DNA from: Chitinophagales bacterium
GTDB lineage: Bacteria > Bacteroidota > Bacteroidia > Chitinophagales > UBA10324
Direction of reading: 5' to 3'
NCBI GenBank assembly: GCA_025057275.1
Contig: JANWXQ010000094.1
Span: forward strand, 1-64,000
Length of the DNA: 64,000 bases
Of this stretch, positions 1 through 9,087 are shown in pieces (the stretch's first letter is position 1; every line of letters begins with the position of its first letter). The notes beneath the pieces were generated by a model. That model was given only the letters and a program-made list of their open reading frames with translations, did no database searches and was not told the DNA's origin. Both the position numbers and the translations under genes were made by a program.

Positions 1-1406
1 CCGGCATAGGCCAGCACGCGCTGTCCCTTGCGCGACAGTTCAGCAGCCTGCTGCAGGAGGCCCGGAACCTGAGCAGGTTCTGCCAACCGTTCGGCGATTG
101 ATTCGGCCGCACCTTTGGTTACGGCAAGCCACTGCCCGTTAAGACGGTGAAACGTGGTCATGCACTTGCGGTCGCTGTCAAAAGGAATTTCGGCCTCCAT
201 GCCTGCTTCCTGTAGCAGGCGACGAATGCGACCGTTGCCGTACGTTTTGTCAACATATTCCACCAAAGCCCGCTCGGTGGGATCGCCTGCCCAGGCCTGC
301 TCCGCTGTCCAGCGTACTTCATGGCTGACCGCCATGCACCAGTGCAGCAAAGGCAGCCCGTCCATGGGCTGTTGCCAGATGCCGGGCAGTTCCGAAACCA
401 CCTGCATTCGGTTCTGAGTCAGCGTGCCGGTTTTATCGGAGCAGATAAAGGTTACCGAACCAAGGGCTTCCATAGCCGGCAGTTTGCGAACCAGGGCATT
501 GCCTCTAACCATTTGTTTGGCGCCGCGGGCCAGCGCGATGGTGATCAGTGCCGGCAAGGCTTCCGGAATGGCCGCTACAGCCAGGCTGATGGACAACAGC
601 AGCATGCGGAAAAGTTCCTCTCCACGCAAAAGACCGATGCCAAACAGCAAAGCGCAGATCATCAGGATGATGTACGACAGCTTGCGGCCGAAGTCGGCCA
701 TACGGATCTGCAAGGGCGTACGGGCTTCTTCTTCCTGCAACAGCCGGGCAATCTGACCGATTTGCGTTTGCATGCCGGTGGCCACCACCACTCCGGATGC
801 CTTGCCGGCCGTGATAATGGTGGTTTTGAATGCCATGTTAAAGCGGTCACCCACAGGCACATCTACCTCAGCTACGGTTCCCTTTTTTTTCTCCACCGGC
901 ACCGACTCGCCGGTCAGCGACGATTCGTCGGCTTTCAGACCAAAAACTTCCATCAGGCGGATGTCGGCCGGAACCACGTTGCCGGCTTCCAGCAACACCA
1001 CATCGCCGGGCACCAGTTCTTCGGCAGGCACCTCCGTTTCCCTGCCGTCGCGCAGCACCCGCGCCCGAAGCGCCGCCATCTGTTTCAAGGCCATAAGGGC
1101 CCGTTCCGCACGGAACTCCTGAATGAACCCGAGCACGGCATTGAGCACTACTATGGCAATGATGATGATTGTATCGGTCAGGTCGCCAATGATGCCCGAT
1201 AAAATGGCGGCGGCCACCAGCACCAGGATCATGAAATCCTTAAACTGATTGACCCAGATCTGCCAGGCCGTTTTTTGCTTTTTCTCCTCCAGCGCATTAG
1301 GACCCGTTTCCGCAAGCAGCGATCTGGCACGGTCAGCCGATAACCCCTGGGGCGAAGACCCCAACAGGGAGAATATCTGATCCTCCGGTAGACTATGCCA
1401 GTTCAT
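1..1406 (-). CDS. P-type cation-transporting ATPase (partial, C-terminal end outside the window)
   Basis: ATP-driven cation pump of the P2 (calcium/magnesium type) class in the inner membrane. The visible 468 residues begin MNWHSLPEDQ at an ATG and show, in order, a cation-ATPase N-terminal domain, transmembrane pairs at about 57-96, the actuator loop TGES (165-168), two helices at about 243-260 and 268-292 with PEALP (281-285) in the ion-binding helix, and the phosphorylation motif DKTGT with the acceptor D324, followed by the start of the nucleotide-binding domain. PEALP in place of the PEGLP common in calcium pumps leaves the ion uncertain. It is the last visible gene of a minus-strand operon, 30 bases after a lactate dehydrogenase gene. 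The family is certain; the transported ion is inferred only as calcium, magnesium or a monovalent cation. Confidence 0.93.
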   Translation of the reverse strand, partial: MNWHSLPEDQIFSLLGSSPQGLSADRARSLLAETGPNALEEKKQKTAWQIWVNQFKDFMILVLVAAAILSGIIGDLTDTIIIIAIVVLNAVLGFIQEFRAERALMALKQMAALRARVLRDGRETEVPAEELVPGDVVLLEAGNVVPADIRLMEVFGLKADESSLTGESVPVEKKKGTVAEVDVPVGDRFNMAFKTTIITAGKASGVVVATGMQTQIGQIARLLQEEEARTPLQIRMADFGRKLSYIILMICALLFGIGLLRGEELFRMLLLSISLAVAAIPEALPALITIALARGAKQMVRGNALVRKLPAMEALGSVTFICSDKTGTLTQNRMQVVSELPGIWQQPMDGLPLLHWCMAVSHEVRWTAEQAWAGDPTERALVEYVDKTYGNGRIRRLLQEAGMEAEIPFDSDRKCMTTFHRLNGQWLAVTKGAAESIAERLAEPAQVPGLLQQAAELSRKGQRVLAYA

Positions 1407-1436
1407 GATACATTATTAAAAAAAGTAATAACTGAC

Positions 1437-2423
1437 TCAACTGATCTCCCTGTTGCACCATCCCTGTTGTTCCCATTGTGTGAGGTTGTCCACGCTTTGG
1501 CGGGCAATAGCCTCCAGTGCTTCACGGGTAAGAAACGCCTGATGACCAGTGAGCAACACCTTGGGATGGCTGCGTAAACGTTCAAACAGCGGATCGTTGA
1601 TTGGGCGGCCGGAATAGTCGCAAAAAAACAGGCCGCGTTCGTGTTCGTACACATCGAGCCCCGCTGCCCCCAGCCGGCCATCATCCAATGCATCCAGCAG
1701 GTCCGTCGTGCGCACGATGGCACCACGTGCCGTATTGATCAGCACCAAACCGCGCTTGCAGCGGGAAAACACCGGTGCAGCAAACAAATATCGGGTGGAA
1801 GAAGTGAGCGGGCAGTGAATGCTGATGACATCGCTCTCCGCGCACAGGGAATCAAAGTCCGTGTAGATGATGCCGGCTTCCTGTTCCAATTGCAGATTCT
1901 TTACCGGATCGGTAGCCAGCAGGCGAGAACCAAAACCAGCCATCATGCGTGCAAAAGCGCTGCCGATGCTACCGGTTCCCACCACCCCTACGGTTTTGCC
2001 CCTGATTTCCCATCCAACCAACTCATCCAGCCGGAAATCATTGCTGCGCATTAATTGTACGCTGCGCACCAGCCTGCGGCTGAGTGCCAGCAACAGCATA
2101 ACTGCATGTTCGGCCACGGCCTGCGGCGAATAGGCCGGCACATTAGCCACCCGCATACCCAGTGCGCGGGCTTCTGCGAGATCCACATGATCATAACCTG
2201 CAGAGCGAAGAGACAAATAACGTACCCCCACGTCATGCAGTTGCCTGAGCACCGGTGCCGACGCAGCATCGCTGGTAAACAACAGGACGGCTGGAAATCC
2301 TTTTGCAAGATGAGCCGTTTCTTCGGTCAATGGCTCATGCGTAAAGTGCAGCTCGTGTTCACTTGCTGCGGCTTCCAGAAACGGCCGGTCAAAGCCGTGG
2401 GTGCTGAACACCAACGCTTTCAT
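1437..2423 (-). CDS. ldhA: D-lactate dehydrogenase (2-hydroxyacid dehydrogenase family)
   Basis: Cytosolic NADH-dependent reduction of pyruvate to D-lactate is the likely reaction. The 328-residue protein has the family layout: substrate-domain motif SLRSAGYDHVDL near residue 71, the NAD-binding GTGSIG at 149-154, the catalytic arginine in TARG (R233), glutamate in GLDVYEHE (E262) and histidine in TGHQAF (H294). The GLDVYEHE and C-terminal segments match LdhA-type D-lactate dehydrogenases better than glycerate or phosphoglycerate dehydrogenases. Its ATG overlaps the stop of the upstream PEP synthase gene by four bases, so the two are translationally coupled. The pairing suggests pyruvate and NADH balancing when respiration is limited; that role is an inference. 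Confidence 0.88.
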   Translation of the reverse strand: MKALVFSTHGFDRPFLEAAASEHELHFTHEPLTEETAHLAKGFPAVLLFTSDAASAPVLRQLHDVGVRYLSLRSAGYDHVDLAEARALGMRVANVPAYSPQAVAEHAVMLLLALSRRLVRSVQLMRSNDFRLDELVGWEIRGKTVGVVGTGSIGSAFARMMAGFGSRLLATDPVKNLQLEQEAGIIYTDFDSLCAESDVISIHCPLTSSTRYLFAAPVFSRCKRGLVLINTARGAIVRTTDLLDALDDGRLGAAGLDVYEHERGLFFCDYSGRPINDPLFERLRSHPKVLLTGHQAFLTREALEAIARQSVDNLTQWEQQGWCNREIS

Positions 2424-4834
2424 GGTTCTGTAGGTTTAGGTCTGAACCGCTTTTCTGCTTCGACGATATTTTTCAGTCCGTTCAAATAAGCATCCGGATT
2501 GAACGAAATGCTGTCAATGCCCAGTTGCACCAGATAGCCGGCAAACTCAGGCAAATCACTGGGGGCCTGACCGCAAAGCCCAACGGGAATACCTGCTTCA
2601 TGCGCCTGCTCAATAGTCCGGGCAATCAGCTCTTTTACAGCAACGTCTTCTTCGTTAAACAAATGGCTCACCAGGGCCGAATCGCGATCCAGGCCTAAGG
2701 TGAGCTGCGTGAGGTCGTTGGAGCCTATGGAAAACCCATCAAACAATCGCGCAAGGTCTTTGGCATGAAGTACATTGGAAGGAAGCTCGATCATGACATA
2801 AACTTCCAGACTGTTGTCGCCGCGGCGCAAACCGTTTTTTTCCATTTCAGCGAGCACCTGCGTGGCTTCCTGAACGGTTCGGCAAAAAGGAATCATGACC
2901 CGAACGTTTTTGAGGAGCATTTCTGCGCGCACCTTGTTAATGGCTGCACATTCCAGAGCAAACGCTTCCCGATAAGCCGGACTGTAGTAGCGCGAAGCCC
3001 CCCTGAGGCCGATCATCGGATTTTCTTCTTCAGGCTCAAAAAATCTTCCCCCCAACAGCTGCCGGTATTCGTTGCTTTTAAAGTCGCTGAACCGAACCAT
3101 TACCGGCTTTGGATAAAAGGAGGCAGCTACCAGTCCAACAGCTTCGGCCATGCGATTCACAAAATAGTCGGCCCCATCCGAATAACCTGAAGTCAGTTGC
3201 TCTATGCGGGCACGTTCCTGTTCATCTGCAACGCGTTGGGGAAACAGCAGGGCCATGGGATGCACCTGAATGCTGTTGGCAATGGTGAATTCCATCCGCA
3301 TCAGGCCCACACCTTGGTTGGTGATGCGGCTCAGGGTAAAAGCACGTGAAGGTTCGGAAAGGATAAACATCGGTGCGGTTTGCGGCATGGGCAAATCGCT
3401 GAAATCGTGTTCCTCCACTTCCCAGCTAGCTTGCCCATCGTATACGCGACCCTCGCTGGCTTCCGCACAGCTAACGGTTATGTATTGCCCATCGCTGACC
3501 TTGCCGGTGGCATTGCCGCAGCCAACCACGGCCAATGTTCCCAATTCTCGTGCAACAATGGCGGCATGACTGGTACGTCCGCCCTTATTGGTAACGATAG
3601 CGGCTGCACGCCGCAGTACGGGGTCCCAGTCAGGATTGGTGCTGTCGGTTACCAGAATCTGACCGGGCTCCAGCCGGTGGCCTTCCTCAGGGCTTCCCAG
3701 CAGACAAGCAGGGCCGCTGACAATGGCCTCGCCCAGAGGAATTCCAACGGCCAAAAGAGGGCCATGTTGCTTGAGCCGATAAACCTTCTGTATCATCGGA
3801 CTGCGCCGCTGGCTCACGGTTTCCGGACGCGCCTGAACGATGTACAACTGACCGTCTATGCCGTCTTTAGCCCATTCTATATCCATGGGTCGTCCGTAAT
3901 GTTGTTCAATCAGTCTGCACCATTTCGCCAGCTGAATTACTTCAGGCAAAGAGAGTACGAACTGCTGCTGCCGCTGAAGCGGTGTAGGTTCGTTGATGGT
4001 GGCCTGAATGCCCTGGCCTGCTTCTTCTTGCTGGCTATAGCGCATGGTCAGCTCTTTGCGGCCGCAGCGCATGCGAATGACCGGATGTGCCGACGGCTCA
4101 TCCAAATGAGGCTTGAACAGCAGCCATTCGTCGGGGGTGACGGCTCCCTGCACGATGTTTTCCCCCAAACCCCAACAGGCATTGATGACCACAAAAAGCG
4201 GATGCCCGCTGTCGGGCTCCACGGTGAATGCCACTCCTGCACCGGCCAGATCGCTGCGCACCATTTTTTGGATTCCTACCGAAATGGCCACATTCAGGTC
4301 GGCAAGCCCCATGTCGTTGCGGTACTTTATGGCCCGATCGGTGTACAGCGAAGCAAAACACCGGTGAACGGCAGCAAGCAGTTTCTCTTCTCCGCGCACA
4401 TTCAAAAAGGATTCCATCCTGCCGGCAAAGCTGGCCTGTGGCAGGTCTTCAGCCGTGGCACTGCTGCGCACGGCCACATCCACCGCATCGCAGCCATACC
4501 GCTCGCTTAACTGACGATATGCAAGGATTAACTCATTCCTGATGGATTCCGGCAGGGAGGCTGCCTGAATCAGGCTCCTCGCCTGATGGCCAATGCTCGT
4601 CAGGTTACCGTAAGAAACCGTATCCAACTGCTTCAGGATTTGGCTGAGCGGTTCCTGCAGGTTGCTTGTATTAAGGAAATGATAATAAGCCTCTGCAGTA
4701 AGGGCAAACCCCTCGGGCACACGTATGCCGGCAGCAGCCAAATGGGCAAACAGCTCCCCCAAAGAGGCATTTTTTCCGCCCACAATCGAAAGGTCGCTTA
4801 AGGTCAACTTGGAAAAAAAGCGAATGAACTGCAT
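2420..4834 (-). CDS. ppsA: Phosphoenolpyruvate synthase (pyruvate, water dikinase)
   Basis: Converts pyruvate, ATP and water to PEP, AMP and phosphate, the gluconeogenic entry step. The 804 residues show the N-terminal ATP-grasp domain (VGGKNASLGE near 18, AVRSSATAEDLP near 121, IVQARPETVS near 332), the swivelling phosphohistidine domain with GGRTSHAAIVARELG (catalytic H423), and the C-terminal PEP/pyruvate TIM barrel ending with the LCGQAPSD motif that carries the catalytic cysteine. The length is normal for the family. It lies 61 bases downstream of a universal stress protein gene and overlaps ldhA, so it is probably part of that operon. Start MQFIRFFSKL fits the usual short lead before the first glycine-rich motif. 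Confidence 0.94.
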   Translation of the reverse strand: MQFIRFFSKLTLSDLSIVGGKNASLGELFAHLAAAGIRVPEGFALTAEAYYHFLNTSNLQEPLSQILKQLDTVSYGNLTSIGHQARSLIQAASLPESIRNELILAYRQLSERYGCDAVDVAVRSSATAEDLPQASFAGRMESFLNVRGEEKLLAAVHRCFASLYTDRAIKYRNDMGLADLNVAISVGIQKMVRSDLAGAGVAFTVEPDSGHPLFVVINACWGLGENIVQGAVTPDEWLLFKPHLDEPSAHPVIRMRCGRKELTMRYSQQEEAGQGIQATINEPTPLQRQQQFVLSLPEVIQLAKWCRLIEQHYGRPMDIEWAKDGIDGQLYIVQARPETVSQRRSPMIQKVYRLKQHGPLLAVGIPLGEAIVSGPACLLGSPEEGHRLEPGQILVTDSTNPDWDPVLRRAAAIVTNKGGRTSHAAIVARELGTLAVVGCGNATGKVSDGQYITVSCAEASEGRVYDGQASWEVEEHDFSDLPMPQTAPMFILSEPSRAFTLSRITNQGVGLMRMEFTIANSIQVHPMALLFPQRVADEQERARIEQLTSGYSDGADYFVNRMAEAVGLVAASFYPKPVMVRFSDFKSNEYRQLLGGRFFEPEEENPMIGLRGASRYYSPAYREAFALECAAINKVRAEMLLKNVRVMIPFCRTVQEATQVLAEMEKNGLRRGDNSLEVYVMIELPSNVLHAKDLARLFDGFSIGSNDLTQLTLGLDRDSALVSHLFNEEDVAVKELIARTIEQAHEAGIPVGLCGQAPSDLPEFAGYLVQLGIDSISFNPDAYLNGLKNIVEAEKRFRPKPTEP

Positions 4835-4895
4835 GAGGAAACGATCAGGCCTGGTGGGTGAGCTGTCAAAAACGTCTGCCTTTCATGGATAAGCG

Positions 4896-5723
4896 CTACA
4901 CCGGAAAGGCCAGCAGGGGAATACGGGCATGGCAGACCACCTTTCGGGTATGGCCCGCATCCAGCAGATGCTGCCACCACCGACGGCGGCGGGTAACCAT
5001 AACCAGAAGGTCTGCCTCATGGCGCCGGGCAAGTTGCTGCAGGTCTTCCTTGACATCAGTGGAGGCAACTACCTGAAAACGCAACCGCTGGTTGCCTATG
5101 GCTTGACGAACCATCGCTTCATAATCGGCATGAATCGCTTTTTGCCGGTCGTTGGACCGCGCCGGCGAAAAATGCAGAATGTGCAGATGGGCATTTCTTG
5201 TAGCCGGCCATTGGCGCAGCAACCTGAGCGCCTGCAGATCTTCCAAATGATAATCGGTAGTAAAAACAATGTTTTTCACCGGCGCCGGCCGGTAGCGCTC
5301 CGGCACCGCCAAAACCGGACAAGGAGCCTGGGCAATGACCTGGGCAGTGGTGGTGCCGATTAATTTCTCCCGCAATCCGGTGGCCCCGGTAGTACCCATG
5401 ACGATCAGATCGGCCTGCTCTTTTTTTGCCAGAGCAATAACGGCACGGGCAGCAGCTCCCTGCTGAACTACGGCCACTTCGCTGATGGTAATGCCATGTT
5501 GCCGATGCATCTTACCGGCCAGGCGGTTAAGCTGTTGACGCAGCCGCTCTTCCTCGTAGGCGTTTTCTTCCTCTACCGTTTGTTCGGCCACAAATCCCCC
5601 TTGCAGAGGAACATAGGAATGCACCAGCATCAACCGGGCTTCGCCGGATTGAAACAGCCTGCCGGCAAATTGCAGGGCCTTGACTGAAGTCCTGCTGAAA
5701 TCAATAGGCACAATCACCTTCAT
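4896..5723 (-). CDS. Tandem-domain universal stress protein (UspA family)
   Basis: A 275-residue cytosolic protein with two Usp domains. The first (about 1-140) starts MKVIVPIDFS and carries the ATP-binding pattern G-2x-G-9x-G-T in VMGTTGATGLREKLIGTT; the second (about 145-275) has a degenerate loop (LVMVTRRRRWWQ) that lacks these glycines, so probably only the first domain binds nucleotide. Proteins of this family are induced in starvation, hypoxia or other stress and act as regulators or chaperone-like factors; the exact function is unknown. It is the first gene of the minus-strand set with PEP synthase, lactate dehydrogenase and a cation ATPase, and a TATGTTTG -7 element lies 19 bases ahead of its start. 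Confidence 0.9.
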   Translation of the reverse strand: MKVIVPIDFSRTSVKALQFAGRLFQSGEARLMLVHSYVPLQGGFVAEQTVEEENAYEEERLRQQLNRLAGKMHRQHGITISEVAVVQQGAAARAVIALAKKEQADLIVMGTTGATGLREKLIGTTTAQVIAQAPCPVLAVPERYRPAPVKNIVFTTDYHLEDLQALRLLRQWPATRNAHLHILHFSPARSNDRQKAIHADYEAMVRQAIGNQRLRFQVVASTDVKEDLQQLARRHEADLLVMVTRRRRWWQHLLDAGHTRKVVCHARIPLLAFPV

Positions 5724-5742
5724 GAGCTTTGCCCTTTGGGTT

Positions 5743-5750
5743 CAAACATA
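5743..5750 (-). promoter_or_regulatory. Bacteroidota -7 promoter element upstream of the Usp gene
   Basis: Minus-strand TATGTTTG matches TAnnTTTG exactly, 19 bases before the ATG at 5723. No good TTG -33 box is seen at 17-23 bases, so the call rests on the -7 element and its position. Confidence 0.5.
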
Positions 5751-5916
5751 CCGACCATTTGTCAGACACTTCATGCACCTATTCCTTTTTCATCACCTAA
5801 TCCGCAAACCAATGACGCAATGGTGCTGACATCAAGAACGGCGGTCATCTGTTGATATGAAGGTTGTCATGCTAACTCCCTGTATGAGGAGAAAAAACCG
5901 GCACCGGCCAAAACAC

Positions 5917-5924
5917 TACTTTTG
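5917..5924 (+). promoter_or_regulatory. -7 promoter element upstream of the lipoprotein gene
   Basis: TACTTTTG matches TAnnTTTG exactly and ends nine bases before the chosen ATG at 5934, so the transcript would start within a few bases of the start codon. It argues against an in-frame TTG at 5922, which lies inside the element. Confidence 0.5.
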
Positions 5925-5933
5925 GACTCCTGC

Positions 5934-6953
5934 ATGAGAAATGCCCCAATAGCATTGCTGTTTCTGTTCAGCGCCTGCAGCACCGATTTTGCTGTTACCA
6001 CGGACTGGAAGGATGTAACCGTCGTTTATGGGCTGTTGGATGCCGGCGACACCGCTCAGTACATCAAAATCAACAAAGCCTTTCTTGACCCGCAAACCAA
6101 TGCCCTGCAGCTTGCCCAAAATCCCGATTCGCTGTACTACCCTTACCTGGATGTGGTTCTGGAAGAAATCAGCAACGGGCAAACCGTTAAGACCGTTCCA
6201 CTCAATCGGGTGGATGGAAATCTGGAAGGCTACGTAAAAGACTCCGGCATATTTGCTTCCAGCCCTAACTACCTGTATAAAACCACCGAAAAGCTCAACG
6301 CAGCAAGCAGCTACCGGCTGGTCATCACCCAACCGGACAACGGCAAGCAGACCACTTCCACTTCGCCCGTAGTAGATGATTTTTCCGTCATCCGGCCCAC
6401 GCCCCAGCTTAAGCTCAACTTACTGCCCGGTTTTAAATACAACATCAGCTGGGTTTCGGCCCGAGATGGAAAGGTGTATGCTTTAACCTTTCGCTTTTAC
6501 TACACCGAATTCCGGTTTTCTGACCCTTCTTTCGTGGAACAAAAGTTTGCCGACTGGGTGCTGTTCACCTCCGAGCGCGCACCCAACACCAGTGGTGGCG
6601 TCAACATGGACTTTGATTTGGATGCTGACCTGTTTTATTCATGGCTCCGGTCGGCCTTGCCGGAAAATCCAGACATCTACCGCCAGGTAGGTAAAGCCGA
6701 TTTTCTTTTTTCCGTGGGCGGCGAAGTGCTGGATACCTACAAACAGGTTTTCCTGGCTCAACAAGGGTTGACCTCAGGTCAAAGCCTTCCCACCTATACC
6801 AATATTGAAAACGGCCTGGGACTTTTTTCAACCCGATATCACAAGACGGTAGCAGGCATCAGTTTTGAAAACCGAACCATTGATTCCATAGCCTGCCTGC
6901 CCCAGACCCGCCAGCTGAACTTCCTGCGCAGCAACGGCACACTATGCCCCTGA
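5934..6953 (+). CDS. Surface lipoprotein, DUF4249-like
   Basis: A 339-residue predicted lipoprotein of unknown function. The N-terminus MRNAPIALLFLFSAC is a short lipoprotein signal with lipobox FSAC, so the mature protein would start at C15. The rest is beta-rich without membrane segments. The segment TNIENGLGLFSTR near residue 290 resembles the conserved end of the DUF4249 family, which is widespread in Bacteroidota and often encoded near TonB-dependent receptors, but none is present here. I chose the ATG at 5934 because it gives a proper signal peptide and follows a TACTTTTG promoter element; an in-frame TTG 12 bases earlier is less likely. It stands alone, divergent from the Usp operon. 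The family assignment is from memory of motifs and moderate. Confidence 0.75.
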   Translation: MRNAPIALLFLFSACSTDFAVTTDWKDVTVVYGLLDAGDTAQYIKINKAFLDPQTNALQLAQNPDSLYYPYLDVVLEEISNGQTVKTVPLNRVDGNLEGYVKDSGIFASSPNYLYKTTEKLNAASSYRLVITQPDNGKQTTSTSPVVDDFSVIRPTPQLKLNLLPGFKYNISWVSARDGKVYALTFRFYYTEFRFSDPSFVEQKFADWVLFTSERAPNTSGGVNMDFDLDADLFYSWLRSALPENPDIYRQVGKADFLFSVGGEVLDTYKQVFLAQQGLTSGQSLPTYTNIENGLGLFSTRYHKTVAGISFENRTIDSIACLPQTRQLNFLRSNGTLCP

Positions 6954-7089
6954 ATCTGATTTTTTGTCCGGAAAATTCAGCCGAAAACGGGCGTAACGGC
7001 GCTTTTGGTGTGCCACATTTTCCGGCCTGAGGTCATTTTTTTTCCATGGCACAGCTATTGACCTTCGCATAACCTGAATTTGCTGCATC

Positions 7090-8985
7090 ATGGGAAAAAT
7101 TATCGGAATTGACTTAGGAACTACCAATTCCTGCGTAGCCGTTATGGAAGGGAACGACCCGGTGGTCATTCCTAACGACGAAGGATCGCGCACCACGCCA
7201 TCGGTTGTCGCCTTTCTACCTAACGGCGAACGAAAAGTAGGCGCTCCGGCCAAAAGGCAGGCTATCATCAACCCGAAAAACACCATCATGTCTATCAAGC
7301 GCTTCATGGGACGTCGTTACCATGAAGTGACCAACGAACTGAAATACGTAAGCTACGATGTCAAATCGGGCGAAAACGATACTGCCCGCGTAGAAGTGAT
7401 GGGCCGCCTGTACACCCCCCAGGAAATATCGGCTATGATTCTTCAGAAGATGAAAAAAATTGCTGAAGAATATCTGGGGCAACCCGTTACCGAAGCCGTT
7501 ATCACCGTTCCGGCATACTTCAACGACTCGCAACGTCAGGCCACCAAGGAAGCCGGTGAAATTGCCGGCCTCAAGGTGTTGCGCATCATCAACGAACCCA
7601 CAGCTGCCGCCCTGGCCTATGGCCTGGATAAGAAACACAAAGACCATCGCATTGCCGTGTATGATCTGGGCGGCGGCACGTTTGACATTTCCATTCTGGA
7701 ACTGGGCGACGGTGTGTTTGAAGTGAAAGCCACCAATGGCGACACCCACCTGGGCGGCGATGACTTCGATAACGTCATCATCACCTGGCTGGCTGATGAT
7801 TTTCAGAAAGAAGAAGGCATTGACCTGCGTAAAGATCCCATGGCCCTGCAACGCCTGAAGGATGCTGCAGAAAAAGCCAAAATTGAATTGTCTTCTTCGC
7901 TGGAAACGGAAATCAACCTGCCCTATATCACTGCCGTTGACGGCGTACCCAAGCACCTGGTTAAAAAACTGACCCGTTCCCGGTTCGAACAACTGGCTGA
8001 CCAACTCATCCAGCGCACCCTGGAACCCTGCCGCAAGGCGCTGGAAGATGCCAAACTCAACGCCTCGCAGATTGACGAAGTCATTCTGGTAGGCGGCTCC
8101 ACCCGCATTCCCAAGATTCAGGAAGTGGTGGAAAAGTTCTTCGGCAAAAAGCCGCATAAGGGCGTTAACCCCGATGAAGTGGTGGCTGTAGGGGCTGCCA
8201 TCCAGGGTGGTGTACTGGCCGGCGACGTGAAGGATGTGCTGCTGTTGGATGTCACGCCCTTGTCGCTCGGCATCGAAACGCTGGGTGGCGTAATGACCAA
8301 GCTCATCGAAGCCAACACCACCATCCCGACGCGGCGTTCCGAAGTGTTCACCACTGCCGCCGACAACCAGCCCTCCGTGGAAATCCATGTGCTGCAAGGC
8401 GAGCGTGCTATGGCGCGCGACAACCGCACCATCGGCCGTTTTCAACTGGATGGCATTCCGCCGGCTCCGCGCGGCGTACCCCAGATCGAAGTCACTTTTG
8501 ACATCGATGCCAACGGCATCCTCAATGTCAGCGCCCGCGATAAAGGCACCGGTAAGGAACAATCCATACGCATTCAGGCCTCTACCGGATTGAGCAAGCA
8601 GGAAATCGAAAAGATGAAGCAGGAGGCCCGCGAAAACGAAGCGGCCGACCGCCAGGCACGCGAACGCGCCGAAAAACTCAATGCCGCCGATGCGCTGGTG
8701 TTTCAGAGTGAAAAACAGCTCAAAGAGTTCGGGGAAAAAATCCCTGCCGACAAGCGCAGCCGCATTGAAGAGGCTCTCAGCCGCCTTCGCGATGCACACA
8801 AGAACCAGAATCTCGCTGCCATAGAATCGGCCACCAACGACCTGAATCAGGCCTGGCAGGCTGCTTCGGAAGACCTCTACCGTGCCCAGCAATCGGCACA
8901 GGCCGATCAGCCCTCAGGCAACGGCGCATCTCAGGAAGGCGTTCAGGACGTGCCTTTTGAAGAGGTCAAGGACAACAAGAACTAA
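7090..8985 (+). CDS. dnaK: Molecular chaperone DnaK (Hsp70)
   Basis: Canonical cytosolic Hsp70 of 631 residues: nucleotide-binding domain starting [20 protein letters not shown], with [17 protein letters not shown] (near 143), [22 protein letters not shown] (near 197) and VGGSTRIPK; then the substrate-binding domain with [17 protein letters not shown] and the helical lid. It works with DnaJ and GrpE in folding and stress protection; neither partner is in the window. The C-terminus is FEEVKDNKN rather than the usual EEVD-like end, although VPFEEVKD is typical of this phylum. I saw no CIRCE inverted repeat in the 136 bases upstream. A TGAATTTG sequence at 7075-7082 is a one-mismatch -7 element. 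A strong terminator follows. Confidence 0.98.
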   Translation: MGKIIGIDLGTTNSCVAVMEGNDPVVIPNDEGSRTTPSVVAFLPNGERKVGAPAKRQAIINPKNTIMSIKRFMGRRYHEVTNELKYVSYDVKSGENDTARVEVMGRLYTPQEISAMILQKMKKIAEEYLGQPVTEAVITVPAYFNDSQRQATKEAGEIAGLKVLRIINEPTAAALAYGLDKKHKDHRIAVYDLGGGTFDISILELGDGVFEVKATNGDTHLGGDDFDNVIITWLADDFQKEEGIDLRKDPMALQRLKDAAEKAKIELSSSLETEINLPYITAVDGVPKHLVKKLTRSRFEQLADQLIQRTLEPCRKALEDAKLNASQIDEVILVGGSTRIPKIQEVVEKFFGKKPHKGVNPDEVVAVGAAIQGGVLAGDVKDVLLLDVTPLSLGIETLGGVMTKLIEANTTIPTRRSEVFTTAADNQPSVEIHVLQGERAMARDNRTIGRFQLDGIPPAPRGVPQIEVTFDIDANGILNVSARDKGTGKEQSIRIQASTGLSKQEIEKMKQEARENEAADRQARERAEKLNAADALVFQSEKQLKEFGEKIPADKRSRIEEALSRLRDAHKNQNLAAIESATNDLNQAWQAASEDLYRAQQSAQADQPSGNGASQEGVQDVPFEEVKDNKN

Positions 8986-9010
8986 ATTCCACCCGCCCCT
9001 TTGCGGCATC

Positions 9011-9047
9011 AGCGGAAGGCTTTGGGTAGCCTTCCGCTTTTTGTTTC
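9011..9047 (+). terminator. Rho-independent terminator after dnaK
   Basis: A perfect 11-bp stem (9011-9021 with 9028-9038, sequence AGCGGAAGGCT and its complement), a 6-base loop and a following T-rich tract. It ends dnaK transcription before the separately transcribed PKD-like gene. Confidence 0.9.
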
Positions 9048-9087
9048 TGACACCTGAAAAAACTTAACTTTATAGAAAGTTGCTGCT

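Noticed and set aside
3380-4510. Long plus-strand frame opposite the PEP synthase gene
   Set aside because: Shadow of a well-conserved enzyme; no start context or motifs.
5820-5870. FNR/CRP-like operator upstream of the stress operon (ATCAA and TTGAT arms)
   Set aside because: The half sites are only five bases and about 20 bases apart, not the 4-6 base spacing of CRP/FNR boxes.
6954-7089. CIRCE (HrcA) operator or heat-shock control upstream of dnaK
   Set aside because: No TTAGCACTC-N9-GAGTGCTAA repeat is present. Small inverted repeats (CTGAAT/ATTCAG and GTGCCA/TGGCAC) have long loops and no known role.
7216-8892. A 558-codon open frame antisense to dnaK
   Set aside because: Long antisense frames opposite dnaK are a known by-product of its codon use; this one has no recognisable domain and the sense protein is fully conserved.
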